DNA from: Candidatus Terraquivivens tengchongensis
GTDB lineage: Archaea > Thermoproteota > Nitrososphaeria_A > Caldarchaeales > Wolframiiraptoraceae
Assembly (NCBI GenBank): GCA_023268355.1
Contig: JALNJK010000006.1
Location: 1 to 64,000 of the forward strand
Direction: 5' to 3'
DNA: 64,000 nucleotides
A program made the position numbers and the translations under genes. Shown here one piece after another: positions 9,334 to 16,526 of the stretch. Numbering within the stretch: position 1 is the first letter of the stretch; each line of letters starts with the position of its first letter. Below the pieces are notes generated by a model that searched no databases, had not been told where the DNA came from, and saw nothing but the letters and a program-made list of their open reading frames with translations.

Positions 9334-9597
9334 TTATATTTCTTTGAGACACTTTACATAAAGCTTTATTGACTTCCAATTCAGAATCAAATGAACGACT
9401 ATCACGAGCAATGCCAACATCGAGAAGTATACGTGAAGGTCAGACCAACCGGTCTTATTAAGCCCCATGATTATCAGTTGGCCTGACCTAGGACCATGAG
9501 GCCAGAAGTATAGGACCAAACCGGTAAAGAGACTAACGAGTCCGAGGGTAACCGCGGAGAAGAATATCACAACCCTCACGCTACTAATCATAACCAT
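9334..9597 (-). CDS. DUF4405-like membrane protein (cytochrome b561-type fold)
   Basis: 87 residues with two transmembrane helices. The second block, SDLHVYFSMLALLVIVVHLILNWK, has His residues spaced as in the haem-binding helices of small b-type cytochrome domains (DUF4405). It could hold haem or act as a membrane subunit of a redox enzyme, but no partner is next to it. It is convergent with the DUF4870-like gene, with only 14 bases between. Confidence 0.5.
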   Translation of the reverse strand: MVMISSVRVVIFFSAVTLGLVSLFTGLVLYFWPHGPRSGQLIIMGLNKTGWSDLHVYFSMLALLVIVVHLILNWKSIKLYVKCLKEI

Positions 9598-9672
9598 TTA
9601 TGCTAAATGATAGAATATGTTTGTTGCTTTTAACTGTTTAAGCTTGTAGGACAAAAAGGACATAGAGTTCTG

Positions 9673-10137
9673 TTAAGACTCAGCAACGTGAAAATATGCC
9701 CACTTTCCGTCCTTCTCTATCCTCCTAAGGAAGCCCTTCTTCACAAGCCTAGCCAAGTATACCGAGACTTTCTCTGGAGTATCCGGCACGGCATTCGTCT
9801 CGAGGGCTTTAATGACTTCTGCCAGCGTGCGCGGCTGCCTTCCCCATGATGTCTGGAATAGGCTGGTTATGTTTTCTGTCGTACTCTTTGACGGCTTTAT
9901 TGTTGGGACGTCGGATGTGGACACTGAGGAGAGTTCCTGAAGTGAGGGTGGTTTTTCCACCTCAACTTTGTCTGTCTCCACATGTAATTTTTCATCAAGC
10001 GATTCTATGAACTCGGATAGGGCGTCAAGCTGTCTAGTTATCGTAGGTATGTCGCCTTGGACTATTACCTCGAATCCTTTCCTCTTTATCTTAAGTGTGA
10101 TTGGGACGTGTTCGTTCTCACTTTTATAGGACGTCAA
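9673..10137 (-). CDS. Conserved archaeal protein with C-terminal winged helix
   Basis: 154 residues. The N-terminal ~55 residues form a small alpha/beta unit (ITLKIKRKGFEVIVQGDIPTI and a helix); a Ser/Thr/Pro-rich linker follows (56-100). The last ~55 residues look like a winged helix (RTLAEVIKALETN, EKVSVYLARLVKKGFLRRI, GKWAYFHV). Probably a DNA- or protein-binding regulator; targets unknown. Single gene with its own promoter region at 10138-10200. Confidence 0.5.
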   Translation of the reverse strand: MTSYKSENEHVPITLKIKRKGFEVIVQGDIPTITRQLDALSEFIESLDEKLHVETDKVEVEKPPSLQELSSVSTSDVPTIKPSKSTTENITSLFQTSWGRQPRTLAEVIKALETNAVPDTPEKVSVYLARLVKKGFLRRIEKDGKWAYFHVAES

Positions 10138-10320
10138 GATTTATCAAATAAAACCTGTATAAGTTTTAGATAAGAGTTTTTCTGAGATATGGGGAGAGGT
10201 GCGCGAAAGTGCTACAAGTGTTTGATACATTCGGGAACTTTTATATGGAGACATATTATACTTACTCATTTTTTAGAAAGATTTATATTTCTAATACCGG
10301 CTACAAGAATTTAAGACTTC

Positions 10321-10683
10321 ATGAATAATCGAACAACGTCAAAAGGAATTAGTTATGGTGTGGGCGCGCTTGTAACGACCCTTATTTCCGTTGGTGTTGT
10401 AATTATACTCTATGGTACCGGGTTCCTAGTTTTTAATCTTCTGAGTCTAATGGCATGTATTCTTGCCCCCCTCGGTACCTATACGATTGTTTATGCACTC
10501 ATAAAGCGTAAGGACATTCTTTATTATATATCATGGGGTTTGATTATACTCACCATCGGGCTAGCATCAGTTTCATATAACGTTATGAATCCGCTTGTCA
10601 TTTTTGGTGTATTGTTAATAGGTCTCGCGATTATAGGTCTGGCCGCATATTGGAGGAGGAGAGAGGTTGGAGAAAGTTCGTAG
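10321..10683 (+). CDS. Small polytopic membrane protein, unknown function
   Basis: 120 residues with about four transmembrane helices (15-40, 45-62, 68-85, 88-110) and an Arg-rich C-terminus. No recognised family. A TATA-like element (TTTATATTT, around 10281-10290) precedes it by about 35 bases, giving a short leader. It is the first of three close genes ending in the SPFH protein, so it may be that protein's membrane anchor or partner; this is inferred from position. Confidence 0.5.
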   Translation: MNNRTTSKGISYGVGALVTTLISVGVVIILYGTGFLVFNLLSLMACILAPLGTYTIVYALIKRKDILYYISWGLIILTIGLASVSYNVMNPLVIFGVLLIGLAIIGLAAYWRRREVGESS

Positions 10684-11185
10684 GGAAATGGGTCTATTCG
10701 AGAAAATCTTGAGTTATGTTCCCGGATATCGTGGGTATAAGGAGAAGGAACTGCGCAGAGAAAGTGATAGGCTTGTTAGGATGGAAATTGTCAATAAGCT
10801 CAAAATGGCAAAAGACGTCGTAAGAAAAAGCTTGGCCAACCCTATTATAGCACAGAATATTTCTAGCGAGGATTCTTGGAGATTCGATACATTCGTGTCA
10901 AACCTTGATAGGGTAATACAGCGCATAGACCGGGCTGTTGCCGGGTATGCTGGAATATTCGACGCGGTTAAGGTCAAGGAAGATAAACTCGACATGGTCA
11001 TCCAACATGATCTAAGCCTGATAGAGAAAGCAGAGGCATTAAGAGCGGATGCGGAATCTCTGACTAGAATGGAACCTGGAAAAGAAGAGTGGAGAAAACT
11101 TGTGGATGAGCTAATATCAAAGGCTGGAGAACTGGACATGCTGATAGATAAGAGAGTCGAGATTCTCAAGGGGCTGGTAAGCTAA
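10667..11185 (+). CDS. Coiled-coil protein in SPFH operon
   Basis: 172 residues, nearly all helical with long amphipathic stretches; no recognised family. TTG 10667 follows a good Shine-Dalgarno run (GGAGGAGGAG near 10651-10660) and overlaps the upstream gene by 17 bases. The alternative ATG at 10688 gives MGLFEKILSYVPGYRGYK, an amphipathic start reminiscent of membrane-binding helices. It is followed after one base by the SPFH gene. The content suggests a scaffold protein working with the SPFH oligomer. Confidence 0.5.
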   Translation: MEKVRREMGLFEKILSYVPGYRGYKEKELRRESDRLVRMEIVNKLKMAKDVVRKSLANPIIAQNISSEDSWRFDTFVSNLDRVIQRIDRAVAGYAGIFDAVKVKEDKLDMVIQHDLSLIEKAEALRADAESLTRMEPGKEEWRKLVDELISKAGELDMLIDKRVEILKGLVS

Positions 11186-11186
11186 A

Positions 11187-12218
11187 ATGCCGAAGGTCAT
11201 TGAATGGGTTGGTGCAAAGGAGAGCGACATAGTCTGGAGATACCCCAATGAGGAGATTGCATGGGGAGACATCCTCGTGGTTCACGAATATGAAGCAGCA
11301 GTATTCTTTAGGGATGGTAAAGCATATGACGTGTTTAGGGCTGGGCGACACGTCCTAACAACAGCAAACCTGCCACTATTCACAAAAGCACTGTCAGCTA
11401 TATCGGGCTTTGATAAAGTCCCATTCAGAGCAACGGTAGTTTTTGTATCGCTTAAACAGTTTCAAGGAAGATTTGGTGCTCAAAGCCAAACAAAAGAACT
11501 GGCCCCGCTTAAGTTCTATGGCAGCTTCTGGTTCAGAGTTGAGGATTCAAACCTATTCGTAAACGAGGTTGTGGGCGGCCAAGGAGCCTATACAACCGAG
11601 AGGCTGCAAGAATTCTTAAGGGGGTACTTTAACGAGAAGCTAATCGATACCTTGAGCCAATATTCGCTTATTGAAGTATATGGTAAGCTTGATGAAACCA
11701 GTTTCTTGGCCAAGAACGTCCTTTATGATGCATTCAAGAGGATAGGGCTGGAACTCATAGATGTAAAATTTGAGGGAATAGATACAACACCGGAATGGAG
11801 AGATAGGCTATTTTACTTGAGAACTGGTGTCATAGCACCGGAAGTCTTGAGGATGGAAACTGTCCAAAAGGCTGCTGAGAGTTTATCAAAAAGTCCGGGA
11901 GCGGCTGTTGGAGCTGGCATAGCCATAATCCCACCGTTATTCCAGTCGCCAACGGCTCAGGCCCAATCAATGGTGCTTTGTCCTAAATGCGGCTTCCAGA
12001 ACCCACAAACAGCAAAATTCTGTGGTAATTGCGGGGCACCGCTGCAAGTTGTTGGTCCATCTTGCCCGAAATGCGGTATGACGAATCCTGCAGGAGCGAA
12101 GTTTTGCATGAACTGCGGAAGCCCGCTTCAAACATCCAGCAAATGTCAGAAATGCGGAAGCGAGGTTCAGCCTGGAATGAAATTCTGCCCAAACTGTGGA
12201 GAAAAACTAGCTCAGTAA
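11187..12218 (+). CDS. SPFH-domain protein with three C-terminal zinc ribbons
   Basis: 343 residues. Residues ~25-230 form an SPFH/band-7 domain of the cytoplasmic YdjI-like (virion core protein) type, without a transmembrane segment: GDILVVHEYEAAVFFRDGK at the start, then a helix-rich region. The tail has three zinc ribbons of the double-zinc-ribbon type: CPKCGFQ...FCGNCG, CPKCGMT...FCMNCG and CQKCGSE...FCPNCG. Such proteins form rings or scaffolds on membranes. It is last in a three-gene operon and converges on an arrestin-like gene that also ends in a zinc ribbon, with 4 bases between stops. Confidence 0.8.
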   Translation: MPKVIEWVGAKESDIVWRYPNEEIAWGDILVVHEYEAAVFFRDGKAYDVFRAGRHVLTTANLPLFTKALSAISGFDKVPFRATVVFVSLKQFQGRFGAQSQTKELAPLKFYGSFWFRVEDSNLFVNEVVGGQGAYTTERLQEFLRGYFNEKLIDTLSQYSLIEVYGKLDETSFLAKNVLYDAFKRIGLELIDVKFEGIDTTPEWRDRLFYLRTGVIAPEVLRMETVQKAAESLSKSPGAAVGAGIAIIPPLFQSPTAQAQSMVLCPKCGFQNPQTAKFCGNCGAPLQVVGPSCPKCGMTNPAGAKFCMNCGSPLQTSSKCQKCGSEVQPGMKFCPNCGEKLAQ

Positions 12219-12222
12219 ATCC

Positions 12223-12813
12223 TTATGCCGTTCTCTTAGCGCCGCAGTTGGGACATACGATCTCTGTCTGTGGGAAGAGCGCCCCGCAGTATTTACATGG
12301 GACCATTACTACTTCGCGGATCACTTCCTTTACAACTGGTGCAGCTGGCGGCTGAGCAACTTGTATCTCTACTGTGGGGCTAACGGCGTCTGGCCTGCCC
12401 TTAACTGCTACTACACCTTTAATTGTCCATGTAACTCTCCTGTCTACACTCTTTGAGGTCGGCTTCATGGTTATTGGAATTGGAATGTTAAAGGGAAACT
12501 TATTCGAAAAACCCTTTGAAATATGTAAGGGGCCGCTGAGGCTTGGTTTGACAGAATAGATTGTTGCAGATTCCCAAACCTCTGTGAAGATTTCCCTCTT
12601 CAAGGACGGGCTATAGATTCTTTTCTGAACCTTGGCCGACTCAACGCACTGTAGCTCACATCTGATCTCCTCAGAGTCAAACTCCTCCTCGGAAGACACA
12701 ATTAATTCTCCTTTAATGTCTCCACCAAGAAAAAACACAGAATCGCTAAGGTTCAGTTTCAAGTTAACTTTTGGTGGCGTAACCTTCTCAGCTAACTTCC
12801 TTAAGAAAGACAT
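12223..12813 (-). CDS. Arrestin-fold (Spo0M/Vps26-like) protein with C-terminal zinc ribbon
   Basis: 196 residues. The first ~155 residues are beta-rich with the arrestin-like pattern (VFFLGGDIKGELIVSSEE, FPFNIPIPITMKPTSKSVD, VTWTIKGVVAVKGRPD), as in Spo0M and archaeal arrestin-like proteins. A Pro/Ala/Val linker (TVEIQVAQPPAAPVV) leads to a zinc ribbon CKYCGALF...CPNCGAK. It converges with the SPFH gene. In eukaryotes this fold works in endosomal sorting; here the role is unknown. Confidence 0.65.
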   Translation of the reverse strand: MSFLRKLAEKVTPPKVNLKLNLSDSVFFLGGDIKGELIVSSEEEFDSEEIRCELQCVESAKVQKRIYSPSLKREIFTEVWESATIYSVKPSLSGPLHISKGFSNKFPFNIPIPITMKPTSKSVDRRVTWTIKGVVAVKGRPDAVSPTVEIQVAQPPAAPVVKEVIREVVMVPCKYCGALFPQTEIVCPNCGAKRTA

Positions 12814-12874
12814 GATGACCTTCGGAAGAAATGTAAAAAATAAAGGTTATTAAATATTTTCGTAATTTTCAAAA

Positions 12875-13714
12875 TCATTTAACTTTAAGGTCCACTGAAA
12901 GTTCAACGGGTTGGATGATACTGAGTCGATAATTTCCTGGAGCTGCTTTAATTAACAGCATTGCGGAGTAGGTAGCGTTTTTCTTTTCCACAGGTATCTC
13001 CAAATAATGTTCTGTTCTTCCAGTTTCAAGGGATGTTATCTTAAATTTAAAGATCTTACTTTCTTCTTGAAGTGGTGCGAAGACCCATGCGTATACCATG
13101 AATTCTCCATAACCTGAATCTTCGGCCGAGGTTTCTAACGTATTGACGAGTAGGGCATAAGACCTCGTAGACCCTTCTGCCGTGATCCAATGGGTCGTAT
13201 TCTGAGGACTTATGCCTCCAAGATATATGATGCATGCACCGTATGCCCTCGTAGAAATAGATAATCTTATACTTCCCGAACCTTCGGCTTCAGCCCAATA
13301 AGCTTTCAATCTTAGAGAATATCTTCCAGGCTCTATCCTTAACGGTACGTCATATCCAGGTATGATGACCATGATTCTAGCGCACGAAGCATTAAAGAAA
13401 AGAATGCAGGGCATGTTGATGCTGTAGTTTGCATTCTTTGATACCAAGTCTGCTCTGACATTCAACGAGATAGATTTTAAGCCTTCTACACCCCAGTCAG
13501 CTAGCTTAAATTTTAACATATCTGGTTTCCCTACGTCTATTATGGCTATTTCCCCAAAATCCTTCGTGCCCTTTTCATCACGCACGTCTAATTCAACGTT
13601 TAGTATTGATGGGTTTGTTAGTAATGTAGTAGTTGTCGCCGGAGGATAGACTTCTCCAACATAAAGTAGCGTTAAAGAGAGTGTTAGGATTCCTACAATG
13701 ACAATTATTACCAA
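12875..13714 (-). CDS. Membrane-anchored extracellular protein, unknown function
   Basis: 279 residues: an N-terminal hydrophobic helix (2-20) then a beta-rich ectodomain with CILFFNASCARI as a possible disulphide pair. No family recognised. The start used here is TTG 13714. The reading frame stays open upstream and encodes a basic stretch (NRASYTFRPRFIL) that would suit a membrane anchor, but no standard start codon lies in it. A strong Shine-Dalgarno (GGAAGGAG, 13756-13763) and a TATA box sit just before, so a start error, a non-standard start or a one-base frameshift is possible. Confidence 0.5.
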   Translation of the reverse strand: MVIIVIVGILTLSLTLLYVGEVYPPATTTTLLTNPSILNVELDVRDEKGTKDFGEIAIIDVGKPDMLKFKLADWGVEGLKSISLNVRADLVSKNANYSINMPCILFFNASCARIMVIIPGYDVPLRIEPGRYSLRLKAYWAEAEGSGSIRLSISTRAYGACIIYLGGISPQNTTHWITAEGSTRSYALLVNTLETSAEDSGYGEFMVYAWVFAPLQEESKIFKFKITSLETGRTEHYLEIPVEKKNATYSAMLLIKAAPGNYRLSIIQPVELSVDLKVK

Positions 13715-13822
13715 AATAAATCTAGGCCTAAACGTATAGCTCGCCCGATTAACATCTCCTTCCTAGGTTATATAAAAAATATTCCTACGGAAGCTTTGAC
13801 GACTACTCAGAGAAATATTTTA

Positions 13823-13918
13823 CGGGCCCGGCGGGATTCGGACCCGCGACCCCCGGGTTAAAAGCCTCACCGAGACTTTCATCTCACCGGTGCTCTATCC
13901 TGGCTGAGCTACGGGCCC
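13823..13918 (-). tRNA. tRNA-Lys (anticodon TTT) with 21-base intron in the anticodon stem
   Basis: Exon 1 is 13918-13887, intron 13886-13866, exon 2 13865-13823. The acceptor is GGGCCCG/CGGGCCC with discriminator G. After removal of the intron the anticodon arm is CCGGG-CTTTTAA-CCCGG. The splice sites fit a bulge-helix-bulge: 4-bp helix CACC/GGTG, 3-base bulges GGT and AGG, inner stem GAGA/TCTC, cuts after the second bulge base. The intron lies between positions 30 and 31, not the usual 37/38. The first 21 bases of the gene are part of the attachment repeat of the adjacent element. Confidence 0.92.
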
Positions 13919-13920
13919 AT
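13898..13920. repeat. attL: left 23-bp direct repeat in the 5' end of tRNA-Lys
   Basis: The 23 bases (TCCTGGCTGAG...ACGGGCCCAT on the plus strand) are identical to 21301-21323. They cover the first 21 bases of the tRNA-Lys gene plus two upstream bases. The repeat flanks a block containing an integrase, excisionase-like protein and replication protein, which is the expected structure of an integrated element. Confidence 0.85.
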
Positions 13921-13936
13921 TTACGTTGCTAAACAC

Positions 13937-13950
13937 AATATTTAAATATT
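13937..13950. promoter_or_regulatory. Palindromic TATA box shared by tRNA-Lys and integrase
   Basis: AATATTTAAATATT is a perfect 14-bp palindrome. Its centre is about 26 bases upstream of the tRNA-Lys 5' end (13918, minus strand) and about 27 bases upstream of the integrase ATG (13971, plus strand). Archaeal TATA boxes are centred near -26, so it is placed for both directions. It lies on the element side of attL. Confidence 0.65.
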
Positions 13951-13970
13951 TCGCATTACTCCGTATTCTT

Positions 13971-15140
13971 ATGATACCAAGGAGGAGAGGGACAATCGAC
14001 GTTTTCACACTTGATGATTGTGTTAGAGAATATTTTAACCTTAACCCCCAGCTCATTAAATTGAGGCAGCATTATACGCTTCTCCGAGTCTTAGATTTTT
14101 TACGCGACGCGCTTGGGGTTAAATCCTACTCTGAGATTCTGAGGACCGATGCTAAGAGTCTAATCACAGCATTGCAGAAATTCGTAAACTCATGTATCGA
14201 GAAAGGGCAGAGCCAAAAAAGCATTAGATTTAAGCTCTACCTCGTTCGAAGCTTCCTAGGTTTTTATGATATCGAAATTAATCCTAAAAAAATTAAAATC
14301 CCAAGGAAGGCCGGCCGCTCTCGTATAGATAGAATTCCGACGCTAGCCGAGTTGCAGAAATTACTGATGGGAACTCGATCTAGCCGAATGCGCTTAGCGA
14401 TCATGCTTATGGCCCTATGCGGCCTAAGGATATCCGAGGCGCTATCGGTCCGGCGAGAGTGGATAGACCTGGAGCGCGGGTTCCTAACCCTGCCAGCTGA
14501 GGCCACGAAGATCGGTAAGCCGCGCGAGATTCCAATACCTACAGAGCTGAGAGAGGAGCTGAAGCGCTACCTCGAGAATTATCCGCACAAGAGAGGCTAT
14601 TTGTTCTGCGCTGAGGGTAACCCCGAGAAGCGCATCCCCAAAAACCGGTTCTATGAAAATTACGTTAATTTACTGAAGCGCCTAGGCCTCGATGCAAAAA
14701 CACCGGATGGTACTGCATACCAATTACATCCGCATGTTTTCCGAAAGTGGTACCGGACCATGCTTGAGTCTGCGGGCGTGAACAAGTTGTTAATTGATCT
14801 GTGGATGGGCCATAACAGCGGCATAGAGAAGCATTATTATCTGCCAACGCCCGAGATTATAAAACAGGAATTCGAGAAGGCAGATAAAGCGCTTCGAATA
14901 TTCGGCAACGTGCTTCAAGCTATGCCTCAAGCAACGGAAGCAAAAATCGCAGCAGTTGAGAATGCTTTGCGTGAACGCGAAGCTGAGTTTCGCAAAAAAT
15001 TTGAAGAAAAATTGAAAGAGTTTGAGAGGATAAAGGAGCGCATGGAAATTTACGAAAACACATTAAAGACAATACTCGAAAAACAAGGTATTAAAACAAA
15101 AGATGACGTTGACAAATATTTAGAAAAGTTTCCGTTTTAG
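13971..15140 (+). CDS. Tyrosine recombinase (integrase) with C-terminal coiled coil
   Basis: 389 residues from ATG 13971, which matches a leaderless start from the palindromic TATA box; an upstream TTG at 13926 would extend into that promoter. SAM-like core-binding domain (about 30-110), catalytic domain (about 120-300) with R153 (CGLRISEAL), K180, H255-x-x-R258 (HVFRKW), H281 (MGHNSG) and Y289 or Y290. Residues ~330-389 are a charged coiled coil. It would recombine the 23-bp tRNA-Lys att site. All catalytic residues are present, so it looks functional. Confidence 0.93.
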   Translation: MIPRRRGTIDVFTLDDCVREYFNLNPQLIKLRQHYTLLRVLDFLRDALGVKSYSEILRTDAKSLITALQKFVNSCIEKGQSQKSIRFKLYLVRSFLGFYDIEINPKKIKIPRKAGRSRIDRIPTLAELQKLLMGTRSSRMRLAIMLMALCGLRISEALSVRREWIDLERGFLTLPAEATKIGKPREIPIPTELREELKRYLENYPHKRGYLFCAEGNPEKRIPKNRFYENYVNLLKRLGLDAKTPDGTAYQLHPHVFRKWYRTMLESAGVNKLLIDLWMGHNSGIEKHYYLPTPEIIKQEFEKADKALRIFGNVLQAMPQATEAKIAAVENALREREAEFRKKFEEKLKEFERIKERMEIYENTLKTILEKQGIKTKDDVDKYLEKFPF

Positions 15141-15152
15141 GACCCAAGGCGC

Positions 15153-15608
15153 CTAGGGATTGGTTAGGGTTTCGGCAATTTTTTTCATGTTTTCCCAACG
15201 CATGACGTCTATCGAGGGCAGTGCTACTTCCATGCCGAGTTCTCGAGCGGCTGCTGCAAGAGCTTCCACTTCGTTGGCAAGACGAAGGAGTTCAGTGTAT
15301 GCCCATAAAAAATCAGCCGCAAGCCCCTTAAACTCTTTTTCTATTGCTAAAAGACGTTTCGAAAGGTCAGCTGATTTTTTTTCCCATAGTGAAAAGTTTT
15401 TCTGAACGTGGTCTTTGATGGCGGCTTTCCAATCGTCAATTTGTTTTTTTAATTTTTCAATTTCTTCGTCAACTAATTCCAGTTCATTTTTTGCGGCAGC
15501 ATATTCGACACCGTTTAAGCTTTTTTTTGCTGTCTCAAGACGAAACACCAGGGTCTGTCTCCGTTCGGTGAGCTCTGTAAGGCGAGCTTTTACCGCCAAA
15601 ATGTTCAT
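15153..15608 (-). CDS. Coiled-coil protein of the element
   Basis: 151 residues, almost wholly heptad-like helix (ARLTELTERRQTLVFRLETA, then EIEKLKKQIDDWK), ending in a short non-helical tail. No family recognised. It overlaps the end of the excisionase-like gene by 4 bases (ATGA type), so the two are co-translated, and it converges on the integrase gene. A role as a partner of the excisionase or integrase is possible; the integrase too carries a coiled coil. That is inference. Confidence 0.6.
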   Translation of the reverse strand: MNILAVKARLTELTERRQTLVFRLETAKKSLNGVEYAAAKNELELVDEEIEKLKKQIDDWKAAIKDHVQKNFSLWEKKSADLSKRLLAIEKEFKGLAADFLWAYTELLRLANEVEALAAAARELGMEVALPSIDVMRWENMKKIAETLTNP

Positions 15609-15793
15609 TTTTTATTACCCTCCAGCGAGCTCCTAAAAAATTGTAACTCACTAAGGTAAAATCGATAATGCCCCCCACTCGTCCGAAAGAAACAGCCTTG
15701 CGGTATCTTACCACGTTTTATCCAACGTCTCAGCGTAGACGGGCTAATACCAAAAAATTCGGCTGCTTCGCGTAATTTCATAATTTTGTTCAT
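15605..15793 (-). CDS. MerR-type helix-turn-helix (excisionase-like) protein
   Basis: A 62-residue single-domain DNA-binding protein: LREAAEFFGISPSTLRRWIKRGKIP is a MerR/Xis-type helix-turn-helix, followed by the wing SGGHYRFYLSEL. Small proteins of this type serve as recombination directionality factors or repressors of integrated elements. The ATG is inside an 18-bp palindrome (15793-15810), which suggests autoregulation. It is the first gene of a leftward two-gene operon, divergent from the replication genes. Confidence 0.82.
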   Translation of the reverse strand: MNKIMKLREAAEFFGISPSTLRRWIKRGKIPQGCFFRTSGGHYRFYLSELQFFRSSLEGNKK

Positions 15794-15810
15794 GGTTTAC
15801 GATTAAACCA
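15793..15810. promoter_or_regulatory. 18-bp operator-like palindrome at excisionase start
   Basis: TGGTTTA-CGAT-TAAACCA is a perfect inverted repeat whose first base coincides with the first base of the excisionase start codon. A related half-site, TTTGGTT, lies at 15841-15847 and pairs with AACCAAA at 15806-15812. Likely binding site of the adjacent MerR-type protein or of another element regulator. Confidence 0.6.
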
Positions 15811-15909
15811 AATACTATTTTTTTGTAAAATTTGAAAACGTTTGGTTAAATTTTTCTGCACAAATTTTTATGATGACGAGGGGGAGGGTCGGAAGTATAT
15901 ACATAAAAA

Positions 15910-15931
15910 TTTGTACAAAATTTTGTACAAA
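15910..15931. promoter_or_regulatory. Tandem 10-bp palindromes TTTGTACAAA
   Basis: TTTGTACAAA occurs at 15910-15919 and again at 15922-15931. Each copy is a perfect dyad; the centres are 12 bases apart, about one helical turn. They lie about 80 bases upstream of the ribbon-helix-helix gene, whose product class binds short tandem dyads cooperatively. Probable operator of the replication operon. Confidence 0.6.
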
Positions 15932-16007
15932 CATTCACATATAAAATTTTTTGATGTTTTTTACCTTAAAATAAGTCGTCTCACACCGTATTTGATGAGT
16001 GAGAAGT

Positions 16008-16175
16008 ATGGAAAAAGAAAAGAAAATAATTTTCTCAGTCAGAGTAGGCGAAGACATGCTCGAAAAGTTGAGACAGGTTGCATTAAAGCAGGATCGGCCA
16101 ATTGGTTACCTTGTTAGAAAAGCAATTAGCGACTATTTGCAAAAGGTGTTCGAAAATGAAAAACAAAGTCTTTGA
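16008..16175 (+). CDS. Ribbon-helix-helix (CopG/MetJ-type) regulator
   Basis: A 55-residue protein too short for many gene callers. IIFSVRVGEDMLEKLRQVALKQ and the following RPIGYLVRKAISDYLQKVF give the strand-helix-helix pattern of the ribbon-helix-helix family, in which the strand dimerises and reads the DNA. Small proteins of this kind control plasmid copy number in archaea and bacteria. It overlaps the next gene by 20 bases and lies downstream of two tandem dyads that could be its operator. An overlapping longer ORF in another frame (15842-16117) is judged spurious. Confidence 0.75.
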   Translation: MEKEKKIIFSVRVGEDMLEKLRQVALKQDRPIGYLVRKAISDYLQKVFENEKQSL

Positions 16176-16377
16176 AGCGGTGATAGGTGAAGGCGAACGC
16201 GTGTGTGACCGTTGCGGTCACACCGATAAAGCCGATAGATTCGTATCCATCTACTATGGTATTTATGGAGAAAAAGTTGATTTATGTCCTACGTGCGTGG
16301 GGAGAGGCCCAATAGTCATCTCTGCCCGCCGAGGGAAGAGAGGTGGGGTTTTTAAATGCCTAAAAGAGCTATTGTAA
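16156..16377 (+). CDS. Small zinc-finger protein
   Basis: 73 residues from ATG 16156; an upstream in-frame start at 16102 would overlap the ribbon-helix-helix gene much more. CDRCG and CPTC, 31 residues apart, form a four-cysteine zinc site, with a basic C-terminus (SARRGKRGG). No family recognised; the composition suits nucleic-acid binding. Overlapped at both ends by neighbouring genes, so it is part of a tightly coupled replication operon. Confidence 0.6.
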   Translation: MKNKVFEAVIGEGERVCDRCGHTDKADRFVSIYYGIYGEKVDLCPTCVGRGPIVISARRGKRGGVFKCLKELL

Positions 16378-16526
16378 TTTTTACAAACAAAGACATAGAA
16401 AATCTCGTTGGCGAACTTTCGCGGCTTATTATTGCAAGGGGAGGCCGCGTGTTATACCGCAAGGTTTCGGCGAGACCGGTTTTCGTTTTTTTTGGCGGTG
16501 AGGTTGGGAATGCTGAGCGCGTCTGA
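16356..16526 (+). CDS. Small ORF between zinc-finger and PrimPol genes
   Basis: 56 residues: MPKRAIVIFTNKDIENLVGE, then ARGGRVLYRKVSARPVFVFF, a basic alpha/beta-like sequence without a recognised family. ATG 16356 overlaps the preceding gene by 22 bases and its stop lies 17 bases inside the PrimPol gene. This arrangement and the lack of a Shine-Dalgarno gap suggest translational coupling. It may be a small subunit of the replication apparatus. Confidence 0.45.
   Translation: MPKRAIVIFTNKDIENLVGELSRLIIARGGRVLYRKVSARPVFVFFGGEVGNAERV

Noticed and set aside
15842-16117. 91-codon ORF before the replication genes
   Set aside because: It overlaps the tandem operator and most of the ribbon-helix-helix gene in another frame, and its product is compositionally random.
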